The notes beneath the pieces were generated by a model. It worked only from the letters and a program-made list of their open reading frames with translations, was not told where the DNA came from and did not search any database. From Pseudocolwellia sp049933045 (lineage in GTDB: Bacteria; Pseudomonadota; Gammaproteobacteria; Enterobacterales; Alteromonadaceae), in NCBI RefSeq assembly GCF_049933045.1, contig NZ_CP187926.1:2108001-2172000 (forward strand): a DNA stretch of 64,000 bases, written 5' to 3'. Position numbers and translations under genes: made by a program. Positions 44,787-53,400 of this stretch are shown here, piece after piece. Numbering within the stretch: the stretch's first letter is position 1; each line of letters begins with the position of its first letter.

Positions 44787-45425
44787 TTACAATAGTTCTC
44801 GAATATCTTCTGATTCACTTTCACTATAGCCCAAAGCAACAGCTACTTTCGTTAAAATCATCTTTTTACGTGTAGTATTTGAATTAGTAACTACCCAATA
44901 CGGACTTTCAGGTATTTGGAAAGGTTTAGTACTACTTCCACTTTCCGTTAATTCGTTTAAATTATCTGAAAAGTATAAACGGTCTCTACCACGAATTTCT
45001 GACACAACAGAAAAACGATTAGTATGAACACGATATAAAGCGCCAAGAATAAGTAAGAATCGACCTACCGCTCCTCTTTGCATGGCTAATTCTTCTTTAT
45101 TCAAATAATCGAAAACAGAACCATTATCTACTTCAACTATTGTCTCTGTAGTTAGCTTGATTTCTTTATTTTCAGCTTCAAAACTAGGTGCTTCAATAAC
45201 TTTACTTGATTCAGAACTACGGTCAATCTCGTTAACATTATCAAGGTTTATTGACTCTGCTTGAGTATTTTCTGTACTTTCGTTACTTGATGATTCAGAA
45301 CTGAACTGTTCTTGAGTGTTGTTTAATAAGAGTCTACGCAATATAGACGTTGCACTTTCGCCAATAAACTGAGTTTGTGAAGCGATGTATTGATAAAGGT
45401 CTTCTTCTATTTCTATATTTTTCAT
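44787..45425 (-). CDS. seqA: Replication initiation negative regulator SeqA
   Basis: Binds hemimethylated GATC sites to sequester new origins. 212 aa against 181 in E. coli; the extra length is an acidic Ser/Glu/Asn-rich linker (about residues 40-100). N-terminal oligomerisation domain MKNIEIEEDLYQYIASQT and C-terminal DNA-binding domain with RGRDRLYFSDNLNEL and ESPYWVVTNSNTTRKK. Divergent from ybfF as in E. coli. Confidence 0.95.
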   Translation of the reverse strand: MKNIEIEEDLYQYIASQTQFIGESATSILRRLLLNNTQEQFSSESSSNESTENTQAESINLDNVNEIDRSSESSKVIEAPSFEAENKEIKLTTETIVEVDNGSVFDYLNKEELAMQRGAVGRFLLILGALYRVHTNRFSVVSEIRGRDRLYFSDNLNELTESGSSTKPFQIPESPYWVVTNSNTTRKKMILTKVAVALGYSESESEDIRELL

Positions 45426-45766
45426 TAATTACCTTGAACCTTGGATATTAAAATACTGCGTACGCATCAAGATTATACTTATCTTCTTTCTAAGTCTCCA
45501 CAAGGATTTGAGTTCCTAGAGAAGTTTAATCAAAATAAAGGCTCAAATTACTTCATAAAATATCGAGGCTTACAAAAAATCACCAGAAATGCTCAATGTA
45601 TGATGTACATCAATAAAGATATACATGACTAACATTAAAATAACAAGTAGCTACATTAACTTGGGGTAAATACAAAAAATGATTAATTTTAAGATTGAGC
45701 AAGTAACTCCATATAGATTAGGTATAATGTGTAACTCACTCTCTGATCAATAACAAAGCGATTTAC
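45426..45766. other. seqA-ybfF divergent intergenic region
   Basis: 341 bases. A TATAAT at 45723-45728 reading toward ybfF is a good -10 box, but no matching -35 was found. A 63-codon frame at 45441-45632 has no ribosome site or recognisable content and is not called. Confidence 0.45.
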
Positions 45767-46528
45767 ATGGCATTACTTAATTACACTCAACAAGGCTCAG
45801 GGCCGCACGTTATTCTTATACATGGTTTATTTGGCAGTTTAGAAAACTTAAATATGATTGCGAAAAAACTCCGTGAGAATTATACCGTTACTAGTGTAGA
45901 TGTAAGAAACCATGGAAGTTCATTTCATGAAAACTCAATGAGTTATGAAGAGCTTGCTCAAGACATTATTAATGTAATGGATCACCTAAATATTGAAAGT
46001 TCTGACTTTCTAGGTCATTCAATGGGTGGAAAAATAGCGATGTACTGTGCTTTAGCTTTTCCAGAAAAAGTTAAAAAGCTTATTGTGGCAGACATTGCAC
46101 CAGTAGAATATCCACCACACCATAATCAAATAATTGAAGGGTTAAAGTCGATAGATTTAACCTTAGCTAAAAATAGAAAAGACGCTGACTTACAATTATC
46201 TAAATATGTTGAAGAGATAGGCGTTCGCCAATTTTTATTACGAAATGTAGCAACCGTTAACGACAAACTGGTTTTTAAATGTAACGTTGAATATATCAGC
46301 AACTGTTATAAACAAATTATGTTAGGTTTTGATGATACAACAAGTTTTTCTGGCGAAACTCTCTTTATAAAAGGTGGGCAATCAAATTATATTTTAGCTG
46401 AACATAGACCTAAAATAATTGCATTATTCCCAAATAGTAAAGCTAAGGTTATACAAGATGCGGGACATTGGTTACACGCAGAGAAAACCGTTATGTTTAA
46501 TAAAATTGTAGAAAATTTCCTAGCATAA
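45767..46528 (+). CDS. ybfF: Alpha/beta-fold esterase YbfF
   Basis: 253-aa hydrolase. Nucleophile motif LGHSMGGKIAMY at about residue 85, oxyanion-hole LIHGLFGS at residues 17-24, and His in DAGHWLHAEKT near the C-terminus complete the triad. In E. coli YbfF hydrolyses acyl-CoA and palmitate esters in vitro. First gene of the ybfF-DUF2788-ybfE-fldA string. Confidence 0.93.
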   Translation: MALLNYTQQGSGPHVILIHGLFGSLENLNMIAKKLRENYTVTSVDVRNHGSSFHENSMSYEELAQDIINVMDHLNIESSDFLGHSMGGKIAMYCALAFPEKVKKLIVADIAPVEYPPHHNQIIEGLKSIDLTLAKNRKDADLQLSKYVEEIGVRQFLLRNVATVNDKLVFKCNVEYISNCYKQIMLGFDDTTSFSGETLFIKGGQSNYILAEHRPKIIALFPNSKAKVIQDAGHWLHAEKTVMFNKIVENFLA

Positions 46529-46623
46529 ACAGAGTAAATAATTGTTACTATTTTAATAGTAAAACACTTGGGCTTAAATAGTTCGATATGCTATTATATT
46601 GCCTGAAATTTTTAGGGTAAATT

Positions 46624-46845
46624 ATGTTAGCTGAACATTTAGAATTATTTGAAACAATAGCACTTAACCTTGCATACTTATTTATATTTGGTTTTATTGG
46701 CTTAACTATTCATGATGTGATGAAAAACAATGATGTCCCCAAAAAAGGGAAATACGTTGTTTATTTTGTTTTGTTTTTAGGATGCGCAGGTTTTGTTGCC
46801 AAAGGTGTTATTCAATTTATTTTTGAAAGCCAAGGCGTAGGTTAA
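46624..46845 (+). CDS. DUF2788 small membrane protein
   Basis: 73 aa with two membrane helices (about residues 12-32 and 47-68) joined by a Lys-rich turn. Placed between ybfF and ybfE, where DUF2788 proteins occur in gammaproteobacteria. Function unknown. TAGGGTAAATT precedes the ATG. The next gene starts four bases after its stop. Confidence 0.82.
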   Translation: MLAEHLELFETIALNLAYLFIFGFIGLTIHDVMKNNDVPKKGKYVVYFVLFLGCAGFVAKGVIQFIFESQGVG

Positions 46846-46849
46846 TAGT

Positions 46850-47125
46850 ATGGCTAAAGAAGTATCAGACTTAACAACAATTGATTTATTTCAAGATGAG
46901 AAACGTCCAGGACGCCCTAAAACAAATCCTCATTCACGCAGTGTACAAATAAAAATCAATAAACGAAATCAAGTAAAACGTGATAAGAATAATGGTTTAA
47001 AACGTGTTGAATTTAAAATTCATCAATCATTATTTGAACAGCTTGAGCAGTTAGCCGACAAAGAAGGTGTTAACCGCAGTCAATTGATTGAAACTCTACT
47101 TACACAAGCGTTAAAAAATATTTAA
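46850..47125 (+). CDS. ybfE: YbfE family protein (LexA-regulated in E. coli)
   Basis: 91-aa ribbon-helix-helix-like protein. N-terminal LFQDEKRPGRPKTNPHSR and C-terminal GVNRSQLIETLLTQALKN match YbfE, a LexA-regulated gene beside fldA in E. coli. I saw no LexA box immediately upstream here, so SOS control is not shown. Likely DNA-binding (inference). Confidence 0.88.
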   Translation: MAKEVSDLTTIDLFQDEKRPGRPKTNPHSRSVQIKINKRNQVKRDKNNGLKRVEFKIHQSLFEQLEQLADKEGVNRSQLIETLLTQALKNI

Positions 47126-47184
47126 AATTAATTGTTCTAAGCTCTTATTAGAGTATTAGAGTATCGATAAAAGGTTATAAGTAC

Positions 47185-47712
47185 ATGGCAATTGTAGGTT
47201 TATTTTTCGGAAGTGATACAGGTAATACGGAAGCTGTTAGCAAAATGATCCAGAAAAAACTGGGTAAAAAGCTAATTGAAGTTAAAGATATTGCAAAAAG
47301 TACGAAAGAAGAAATAGCAGAATTTGATTTACTTATTCTAGGTATACCAACTTGGTACTATGGTGAAAACCAATGTGATTGGGATGACTTCTTACCTGAG
47401 TTGGAAGAAATTGATTTTACTGACAAGCTAGTTGCCATTTTTGGTTTAGGCGATCAAGAAGATTACTCTGAGTATTTTTGTGATGCTATGGGTCCTCTAC
47501 GTGATATCGTTGAATCTAAAGGTGCAATCTTAGTAGGAAATTGGTCAACTGAAGGCTACGAATTCGAAGCATCTAAAGGCTTAGTTGATGATAATACCTT
47601 TATTGGTTTATGTGTTGATGAAGACAGACAACCAGAGTTAACTGATGAGCGTGTAACGGCATGGGTTAACCAGATTAATGATGAGATGTGCTTAGCTGAA
47701 TTTGCTGAGTAA
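47185..47712 (+). CDS. fldA: Flavodoxin
   Basis: FMN electron carrier, 175 aa. FMN phosphate loop GLFFGSDTGNTEAVSK at residues 5-20, and the isoalloxazine-contacting regions GIPTWYYGE and GLGDQEDYSEYF are intact. Lies just before fur, in the common fldA-fur neighbourhood, though a convergent gene lies between here. Confidence 0.96.
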   Translation: MAIVGLFFGSDTGNTEAVSKMIQKKLGKKLIEVKDIAKSTKEEIAEFDLLILGIPTWYYGENQCDWDDFLPELEEIDFTDKLVAIFGLGDQEDYSEYFCDAMGPLRDIVESKGAILVGNWSTEGYEFEASKGLVDDNTFIGLCVDEDRQPELTDERVTAWVNQINDEMCLAEFAE

Positions 47713-47740
47713 TCACTTCAGGCAATTTTAAAAGCATAAA

Positions 47741-47776
47741 ACAAAGGCTTAATGTGTAATACATTGAGCCTTTTTA
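47741..47776. terminator. Shared terminator, fldA / DUF4442 gene
   Basis: AAAGGCTTAATGT/ACATTGAGCCTTT (one T/G mispair) with loop GTAAT, A-run and T-run on either side. Serves two convergent genes. Confidence 0.85.
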
Positions 47777-47780
47777 GTTT

Positions 47781-48260
47781 TTAAACGCCTGCTCTAACTC
47801 GCTTACCTTTTTTACGCACATAAAGTGTTTTATTTACTTTTGCGATCACATTATTATTTTCGTCTTTAATATCAATAGTAAAGTTAGGTAAGTATTTTTC
47901 ACCGTTTTGAGCCTTAGCTTTAATGTTTTCAATAATTTCATCTGTAAGAATAAAGTCAGCGTAGATCTTTCCCTTACCTGGTTTAATAAAGTCGATATCT
48001 GAATACTTATCCCATACATAATGATCTTGTCTTAAATGATGCATTAACATCAGCATATAAAAAGGATCTGTCATCGCAAATATAGAACCGCCAAAATGAG
48101 TACCCACTGCATTTTTATTCCACGCACTTAACGAAAGTCTTACCCGCGCTTGTTTATAGTCTGGTGATAAAGATATTAATTTAATTCGAGAAAAAAATAA
48201 TGGCGGCCACATATTAAGTATAAGCTTCATCAACCAAGATTTTCTAAAGATCCATTCCAT
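47781..48260 (-). CDS. DUF4442 hotdog-fold protein (putative thioesterase)
   Basis: About 159 aa. The hotdog core NKNAVGTHFGGSIFAMTDPFYM is typical of DUF4442/YiiD-like thioesterases; a Lys/Arg-rich C-terminus (VRKKGKRVRAG) follows. Start at ATG 48260 (GGG seven bases upstream) rather than TTG 48272. Substrate not known. Convergent with fldA and divergent from fur. Confidence 0.8.
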   Translation of the reverse strand: MEWIFRKSWLMKLILNMWPPLFFSRIKLISLSPDYKQARVRLSLSAWNKNAVGTHFGGSIFAMTDPFYMLMLMHHLRQDHYVWDKYSDIDFIKPGKGKIYADFILTDEIIENIKAKAQNGEKYLPNFTIDIKDENNNVIAKVNKTLYVRKKGKRVRAGV

Positions 48261-48365
48261 TGTTATACCCAACCTTATTTAGGAAACACCACATCGTACC
48301 AGTTAACATTATGGCAATAAAACTGAATAAAAACCAAATTAAATAAACTAAAATCAAACAAACCC

Positions 48366-48394
48366 TTTCAACCTAATCAATAAACACCTATAAT
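48366..48394 (+). promoter_or_regulatory. Probable fur promoter
   Basis: TTTCAA (48366-48371), 17 bases, then perfect TATAAT (48389-48394). Good spacing and -10, weak -35. Leads to the fur ATG 39 bases later. Confidence 0.55.
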
Positions 48395-48432
48395 TTTCTA
48401 TTAATTATTAATAAGTAAAAAAACAGAACTAT

Positions 48433-48876
48433 ATGCCTGATCAAAATGAAGAACTAAAACGCGCTGGTTTAAAAATAACCCTTCCGAGAGTAAAAATTCT
48501 TTCTATATTACAAGATCCAGATAACCAACATATAAGTGCTGAAGATGTTTATAAAATTCTTTTAGAGCAAAATGAAGAGATTGGTTTAGCGACTGTATAT
48601 CGTGTACTTAACCAATTTGATGATGCAGGCATTGTATCTCGTCATCATTTTGAAGGTGGAAAGTCTGTATTTGAACTTTCTCAGAAAAAACACCACGATC
48701 ACTTAGTATGTTTAAAATGCGGTAAAGTGGTTGAGTTTGAAGATGATGTAATTGAACAAAGACAATTGAATATTGCAAAAACTCATAATATTAAACTAAC
48801 TAACCATAGTTTATATTTATACGGTGAATGTAATGATGTTGATGCTTGTGAAGCATACCGTAAAAGTAATTCCTAA
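48433..48876 (+). CDS. fur: Ferric uptake regulator
   Basis: Iron-responsive repressor, 147 aa (E. coli 148). Winged helix with GLATVYRVLNQFDDAGIVSR at about residues 50-70; metal-site HHDHLVCLKCGKVVEF with the CxxC at about residues 93-96; a further Cys pair near the C-terminus in GECNDVDAC. Own promoter and terminator. Confidence 0.97.
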   Translation: MPDQNEELKRAGLKITLPRVKILSILQDPDNQHISAEDVYKILLEQNEEIGLATVYRVLNQFDDAGIVSRHHFEGGKSVFELSQKKHHDHLVCLKCGKVVEFEDDVIEQRQLNIAKTHNIKLTNHSLYLYGECNDVDACEAYRKSNS

Positions 48877-48933
48877 AACTTAAAGCTTTTATTTATTACC
48901 TAAAAGTAAAGAGTAAACATTAAATACTATTCA

Positions 48934-48963
48934 TAAAAAAACCGACATAACGTCGGTTTTTTT
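48934..48963. terminator. Shared terminator, fur / glnS
   Basis: AACCGAC/GTCGGTT stem with loop ATAAC and runs of A and T on the two sides; the genes are convergent. Confidence 0.9.
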
Positions 48964-48982
48964 GTGGCTGTTTAATAATTAA

Positions 48983-50659
48983 CTAAACATCCATTTTAGC
49001 CCAAGTATCTCTTAAGCCTACTGTTCGGTTAAATACCAGCTTATCACTTTCACTTGTTTCAATTGAATTATCTAAACAAAAGTAACCTTGACGTTCAAAC
49101 TGAAAAGCTTGCTCAGGTTTAGCATTAACTAAGTAAGGTTCTACCTTAGCTTTAGTATTCACAATAAGTGAGTCAGGATTAATAACTGAGTTAAAGTCTT
49201 CTGCAGCTCCTGGGTTTGCTACCGTAAATAAACGATCATAAAGTCTAATTTCAGCATCAATACTTTGCTCAGCAGAAACCCAATGGATAACACCTTTAGG
49301 TTTAGTGCCATCAGTAGGGTTTTTACCTAATGTTTCAGGATCATATGTACAGTAAACCGTTGTAACATTACCTTCAGCATCTTTATCACAACGCACAGCA
49401 GTAACAACATAAGCACCACGTAAACGTACCGCTTTGTCTAATACTAAACGTTTATATTTTTTATTAGCTTCTTCTCTAAAGTCTTCTGCTTCAATGTATA
49501 GTTCTTTACTAAAAGGAACAATACGAGTGCCCTGTGTATCATCACTCGGATGATTTTTAACAGTTAACTCTTCAACCTTAGCTTCATCGTAATTCTCAAT
49601 CACTAATTTAATAGGGTCAAGTACAGCCATAGCACGTGGAGCATTATCGTTTAAGTCTTCGCGAATACAGGCTTCTAGTACACCCATTTCAACCGTGTTA
49701 TCCATTTTGGTAACACCAATACGCTTAGTAAATTCTCTAATAGCACCTGCGGTATAACCACGGCGTCTAAAACCAGCAATCGTTGGCATACGAGGATCAT
49801 CCCAACCCGTTACTAGTTTTTCATCAACTAACGTATGTAACTTACGTTTACTTAATACGGTATATTCTATGTTTAAACGTGAGAATTCATATTGATGAGG
49901 AGTAATATCAATAGAAACATTATCTAAAACCCAGTCATACAGTCTACGATTATCTTGAAACTCTAACGTACATAATGAATGTGTAACACCTTCAATCGCA
50001 TCAGATAAACAATGGGTAAAATCGTACATTGGATAAATGCACCATGTGTTACCTGTTTGATGATGATCAGCAAATTTAACACGATAAATAATAGGATCAC
50101 GTAAACACATGAAACTAGAAGTCATATCAATTTTAGCTCTTAAAGAACATTCGCCTTCTTTAAAACCGCCCTCTTTCATTTTTTGAAATAGTGCTAAATT
50201 TTCTTCTGGTGTTGTATCTCTATATGGGCTGTTTTTACCTGGTGCTTTTAATGTACCTCGGTATTCACGTGTTTCTTCACCATTTAAAAAACAAACATAA
50301 GCTAAACCTTTTTCAATTAACTCAACGGCGAAGCCATGTAAGCGATCGAAATAGTCTGATGAATAACGTATATCGCCAGACCAATCAAAGCCTAACCATT
50401 TAACATCGGCTTGAATTGAGTTAACAAAATCAATGTCTTCTTTTTCAGGGTTAGTATCATCAAAACGTAAATTACACTGGCCTTTATAATCTTGAGCAAT
50501 ACCAAAATTCAAACAAATAGACTTCGCATGACCTATGTGTAAATAACCATTAGGCTCTGGAGGGAAACGAGTTTGCACTGCATTATGTTTGCCGCTTTCT
50601 AGATCTGCATCAATGATTTGGCGAATAAAATTTGTTGGACGGTTTTCTGCTTCCGACAT
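48983..50659 (-). CDS. glnS: Glutaminyl-tRNA synthetase
   Basis: Class I synthetase, about 558 aa (E. coli 554). HIGH signature in PPEPNGYLHIGHAKSICL and KMSKS equivalent VLSKRKLH; C-terminal beta-barrel anticodon domain ends NRTVGLRDTWAKMDV. Start at 50659 (MSEAENRPTNFIRQIID), nearly identical to E. coli; the frame is open 15 codons further upstream but lacks similarity there. AGAGG lies about nine bases before this ATG. Confidence 0.97.
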   Translation of the reverse strand: MSEAENRPTNFIRQIIDADLESGKHNAVQTRFPPEPNGYLHIGHAKSICLNFGIAQDYKGQCNLRFDDTNPEKEDIDFVNSIQADVKWLGFDWSGDIRYSSDYFDRLHGFAVELIEKGLAYVCFLNGEETREYRGTLKAPGKNSPYRDTTPEENLALFQKMKEGGFKEGECSLRAKIDMTSSFMCLRDPIIYRVKFADHHQTGNTWCIYPMYDFTHCLSDAIEGVTHSLCTLEFQDNRRLYDWVLDNVSIDITPHQYEFSRLNIEYTVLSKRKLHTLVDEKLVTGWDDPRMPTIAGFRRRGYTAGAIREFTKRIGVTKMDNTVEMGVLEACIREDLNDNAPRAMAVLDPIKLVIENYDEAKVEELTVKNHPSDDTQGTRIVPFSKELYIEAEDFREEANKKYKRLVLDKAVRLRGAYVVTAVRCDKDAEGNVTTVYCTYDPETLGKNPTDGTKPKGVIHWVSAEQSIDAEIRLYDRLFTVANPGAAEDFNSVINPDSLIVNTKAKVEPYLVNAKPEQAFQFERQGYFCLDNSIETSESDKLVFNRTVGLRDTWAKMDV

Positions 50660-50704
50660 CCAAGGAACCTCTAATAAAATAGTGATGAAACAATAATTAT
50701 TCAT

Positions 50705-51073
50705 ATTATATCAACAGTTATAGCTATCTAATACCATTGTGCATAATTATTTACCCTTATAATTGCAATTAACTTACATTAGCGATATCGACTAAAGCGA
50801 ATAAGAGTAATTTCAGCGATTAGGAGTATTGATGTTATTGAAAGTACTAACCGTTAACTCTAAATGAGTAGTGCCCTATTCCCTAAAAATTCCGACTTCA
50901 AATACGCAAGCGAAACCTTAAACTTACATATAATGCATAACTGAGAAATCAACTGAAAAATCATGCGTTAATTCAACTCTTCCCCCCTCACATTTATTTA
51001 CACTTGCACACAAGTATTCAATAACTAATTTAGCGGGGATAAGACAAACTGCAATAGATAATTAACAACGAAA
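50705..51073. other. glnS-lepB divergent intergenic region
   Basis: About 370 bases with no supported gene. Contains ACCATTGTGCATAATTAT (about 50731-50749), also present with one change at 59362, and a short inverted repeat ACTTG-CACA-CAAGT near 51001-51014. Confidence 0.45.
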
Positions 51074-51082
51074 GTGAAGACT

Positions 51083-51757
51083 ATGAAAGTATCCACTAAA
51101 GAAAAAATCAGACGATTCATCAAAAATTATGCAGGTGTACTTTCCTTTTTCATCTTGATGGTGTTTTTTCGAAGCGCTGTAGCTGACTGGTATACTGTGC
51201 CAACAGGCTCTATGCAACCGACCATAGAAATTGGCGACAGAATTGTTGTTAATAAAATGGCTTATGATTTAAAAATACCACTCACCAATATATCACTTAA
51301 AAAAATGGGCGAGCCAAGTCGAGGTGATATTATTGTTTTTGAATCTGAGGCTGCAGAAAATAGATTGATAAAAAGAGTGGTTGGCTTACCTGGTGATAAT
51401 ATTTCTATGCATAATGAAATATTAACGATTAATGGCGAACGACTAAGTTATGAATCTATATCATCTGCAAACACAAAAAACCAAGCCATTGAAAACCTAT
51501 CAGGCTTAAAACATATTGTTAAATACGATCAAACAAAAAGCACGCGTTTAGCTTCATTTAATAATGTAACTGTTCCTGCAGATCATTACTTAGTATTAGG
51601 AGATAACCGCCGTAATAGTGCTGATTCAAGAGTCTATGGTTTTGTACCAAGAAGTGAAGTAAAAGGTAAAGCAGGATCTGTCGCTTTTTCGTTAGACTAC
51701 GACAATTACTATCTACCTAAACCTGACCGCTTTTTAGAAGATTTATACACGTTATAG
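51083..51757 (+). CDS. lepB: Signal peptidase I, short form
   Basis: Removes signal peptides at the outer face of the inner membrane. About 224 aa, much shorter than E. coli LepB (324), with one predicted N-terminal membrane helix (about residues 15-35) instead of two. Catalytic Ser in VPTGSMQPTIEIGD and Lys in RLIKRVVGLPGD; box E GDNRRNSADSR intact. The start may be GTG 51074, three codons earlier; neither has a clear ribosome site. Not in the usual lepA-lepB-rnc operon, so possibly a second copy. Confidence 0.88.
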   Translation: MKVSTKEKIRRFIKNYAGVLSFFILMVFFRSAVADWYTVPTGSMQPTIEIGDRIVVNKMAYDLKIPLTNISLKKMGEPSRGDIIVFESEAAENRLIKRVVGLPGDNISMHNEILTINGERLSYESISSANTKNQAIENLSGLKHIVKYDQTKSTRLASFNNVTVPADHYLVLGDNRRNSADSRVYGFVPRSEVKGKAGSVAFSLDYDNYYLPKPDRFLEDLYTL

Positions 51758-51876
51758 CCTTTAACAAACAGAACCTAAAGTAAGTAACCACGTCATAATT
51801 AGAATATGTGTTACTTACTTATTCACTTATATATTTACCTGTGTACGGATTTAATCATTAAATAAGTGCGCTCTAC

Positions 51877-52245
51877 CTACGAATTTTTAGCAATAATATA
51901 TTGTTCATCATGTTTAACCACAGCATATGCTTGATTGAATTTGCTATAAATACAAATGGGTCTTCTATGTAATGAGCAATAAACGTTTCCATCAGGTTTC
52001 AATACATCTCTACTAATATCTGCACCTTGATGAGGACATGAAGCAGAAATAGCACGATAGTCATACTCCCCATTCGATAATGTTAGTTGATAAATAACAA
52101 TCTTCTGTTGTGCAGTCGTTAAAGGGAGAACAGCCATTCCAACTAAAACATCATCCCGACTTGTAGCTTGCACGTCCAGTATATCGATGTTCTCATCTAC
52201 ATTACCGCCAGCAGGAAAAAACTGCTTTAACTCTTCTTGGTTCAT
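51877..52245 (-). CDS. Rieske [2Fe-2S] ferredoxin-like protein
   Basis: About 122 aa soluble Rieske domain. Cluster ligands ASCPHQGADIS (Cys, His) and VYCSLHRRPICIY (Cys, His). Starts at ATG 52245, right after the strong ribosome site AGGGAGG; an in-frame GTG at 52269 lies upstream of it. Probably an electron-transfer partner of an oxygenase or reductase not in this window. IS200-type copy B ends 46 bases upstream, in the promoter region. Confidence 0.88.
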   Translation of the reverse strand: MNQEELKQFFPAGGNVDENIDILDVQATSRDDVLVGMAVLPLTTAQQKIVIYQLTLSNGEYDYRAISASCPHQGADISRDVLKPDGNVYCSLHRRPICIYSKFNQAYAVVKHDEQYIIAKNS

Positions 52246-52290
52246 ACCACCCTCCCTATAATTAAGCACAATAGTTTATATTAAGAGTGC

Positions 52291-52851
52291 ATAAAATTCT
52301 CGGCCGCAAGCGACCGAGTTTCAAAACAAGTTCAGTTGATCGCTATTAATTTCTTTACCATCTAATTCGATTAACTGTTCTTGAACATATTTCCTGATAA
52401 CTTCTTCTGTTGCGTTACCAATCGTTTCAACAAAAAAGCTTTGTGTCCATAATTTACCGCCCCAGAAATACTGCTTTTTAATTTCAGGATAAATTCTAAA
52501 AAACTCACGAGCAGTTATACTTTTAATTATTTGCATAACATCGCTTGGCGACTGTTTAGGGATCCCTCTAATAACCATATGAATATGGTCACTCGGAATT
52601 TCTAACTCTACGATATCAATATCGTAGTCATATCCTACTTTTTGAATAATTGCTTTCATTGTTGAACGATAAGGTTCAATGAAGACTTTGTGTCGATACT
52701 TTGGTATCCACACAAAGTGGTACATTAATCTAAAGACATGATGTGTATTTCTTTGAAGTTCCATATGAAGAATAGCATTTACTGGGGTCCCCCCAGTATA
52801 CACTATCCAGCACGGGGGCAAGCCCCCGAGATTTACGCTTCGCTAGTTAAA
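52291..52851 (-). mobile_element. IS200/IS605-type insertion sequence, copy B
   Basis: 561 bases with no difference that I could see from 36269-36829, including both end hairpins. Inserted 46 bases upstream of the Rieske gene in the same orientation. Confidence 0.92.
52321..52764 (-). CDS. tnpA: IS200/IS605-family transposase TnpA, copy B
   Basis: 147 aa, identical to the copy at 36.3 kb: HUH motif in DHIHMVIRG and catalytic Tyr in VIRKYVQEQ. The start is the ATG at 52764. An ACTGGGG/CCCCAGT hairpin lies about 20 bases upstream of the start and may limit transposase translation, as known for IS200. Confidence 0.92.
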   Translation of the reverse strand: MELQRNTHHVFRLMYHFVWIPKYRHKVFIEPYRSTMKAIIQKVGYDYDIDIVELEIPSDHIHMVIRGIPKQSPSDVMQIIKSITAREFFRIYPEIKKQYFWGGKLWTQSFFVETIGNATEEVIRKYVQEQLIELDGKEINSDQLNLF

Positions 52852-53086
52852 ACGTTAGGGTTAGTTGAGCTTTTACATGAATCATTGTCAGTTGAAAAAG
52901 CACTTAAAACATAGCTCTATCTAACATAACTACACAAAGCATACGTATAATAAAACCAGCCCTATGAGTAACGGATAAAAAGCATTTTATAAAGATAATT
53001 CAAATTGATTAGGTACTAAGGTTTTGACTACGGTTCTCCATTACCTATAAGAATATTAATCTAGTTGAATCAGAATTAATGTGAAG

Positions 53087-53260
53087 CTAGTTATAAGACT
53101 TGTAGTCTTCAAACTGCTCCGATTCTTTATTTAAGCGTTGCTGTTTTTTCATTATTTTGGTGTCTCGGCGTTTATCACGCTTTTTACTATTAGCTTTTAT
53201 TTCAAATTCAGTAAATTCTTCGCTATCGTAAGTTATGTGATCAAAAGATGAAGTTTGCAT
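53087..53260 (-). CDS. 57-aa charged protein, unknown
   Basis: Starts MQTSSFDHITYDSEEFTEFE (acidic), then a strongly basic middle (KANSKKRDKRRDTKIMKK), then a polar end. AGGAATTG lies seven to eight bases before the ATG, a good ribosome site. No membrane segment. The acidic-then-basic layout recalls small uncharacterised gammaproteobacterial proteins, but I cannot name the family. Lies about 110 bases downstream of the CsrB-like RNA on the same strand. Confidence 0.65.
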   Translation of the reverse strand: MQTSSFDHITYDSEEFTEFEIKANSKKRDKRRDTKIMKKQQRLNKESEQFEDYKSYN

Positions 53261-53371
53261 ATCAATTCCTAATTAAAAGTTTTCTTTAAATTTAATAGGT
53301 TAATATGATTTTTATGACAGATAAATGAAACTTAATAGATTTATAATAAAAAATTAAAATAAATTTTAGAC

Positions 53372-53400
53372 AAAAAAAACACGACCGAAGTCGTATTTTT
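53372..53400 (-). terminator. Terminator of the CsrB-like RNA
   Basis: Minus strand ACGAC-TTCG-GTCGT, a UUCG tetraloop hairpin, then GTTTTTTTT. Unusually strong and with no protein gene ending before it. Confidence 0.88.

Noticed and set aside
45441..45632. 63-codon plus-strand frame between seqA and ybfF
   Set aside because: TTG start, no ribosome site, no recognisable motif, and it overlaps the divergent promoter region.
46780..46850. LexA box before ybfE
   Set aside because: Expected from E. coli YbfE regulation, but no CTGT-N8-ACAG palindrome was seen in the short gap or before ybfF.
52852..52914. Short open fragment on the plus strand after IS copy B, ending in TAG
   Set aside because: Only about 20 codons, no partner half on the other side of the element; could be chance.
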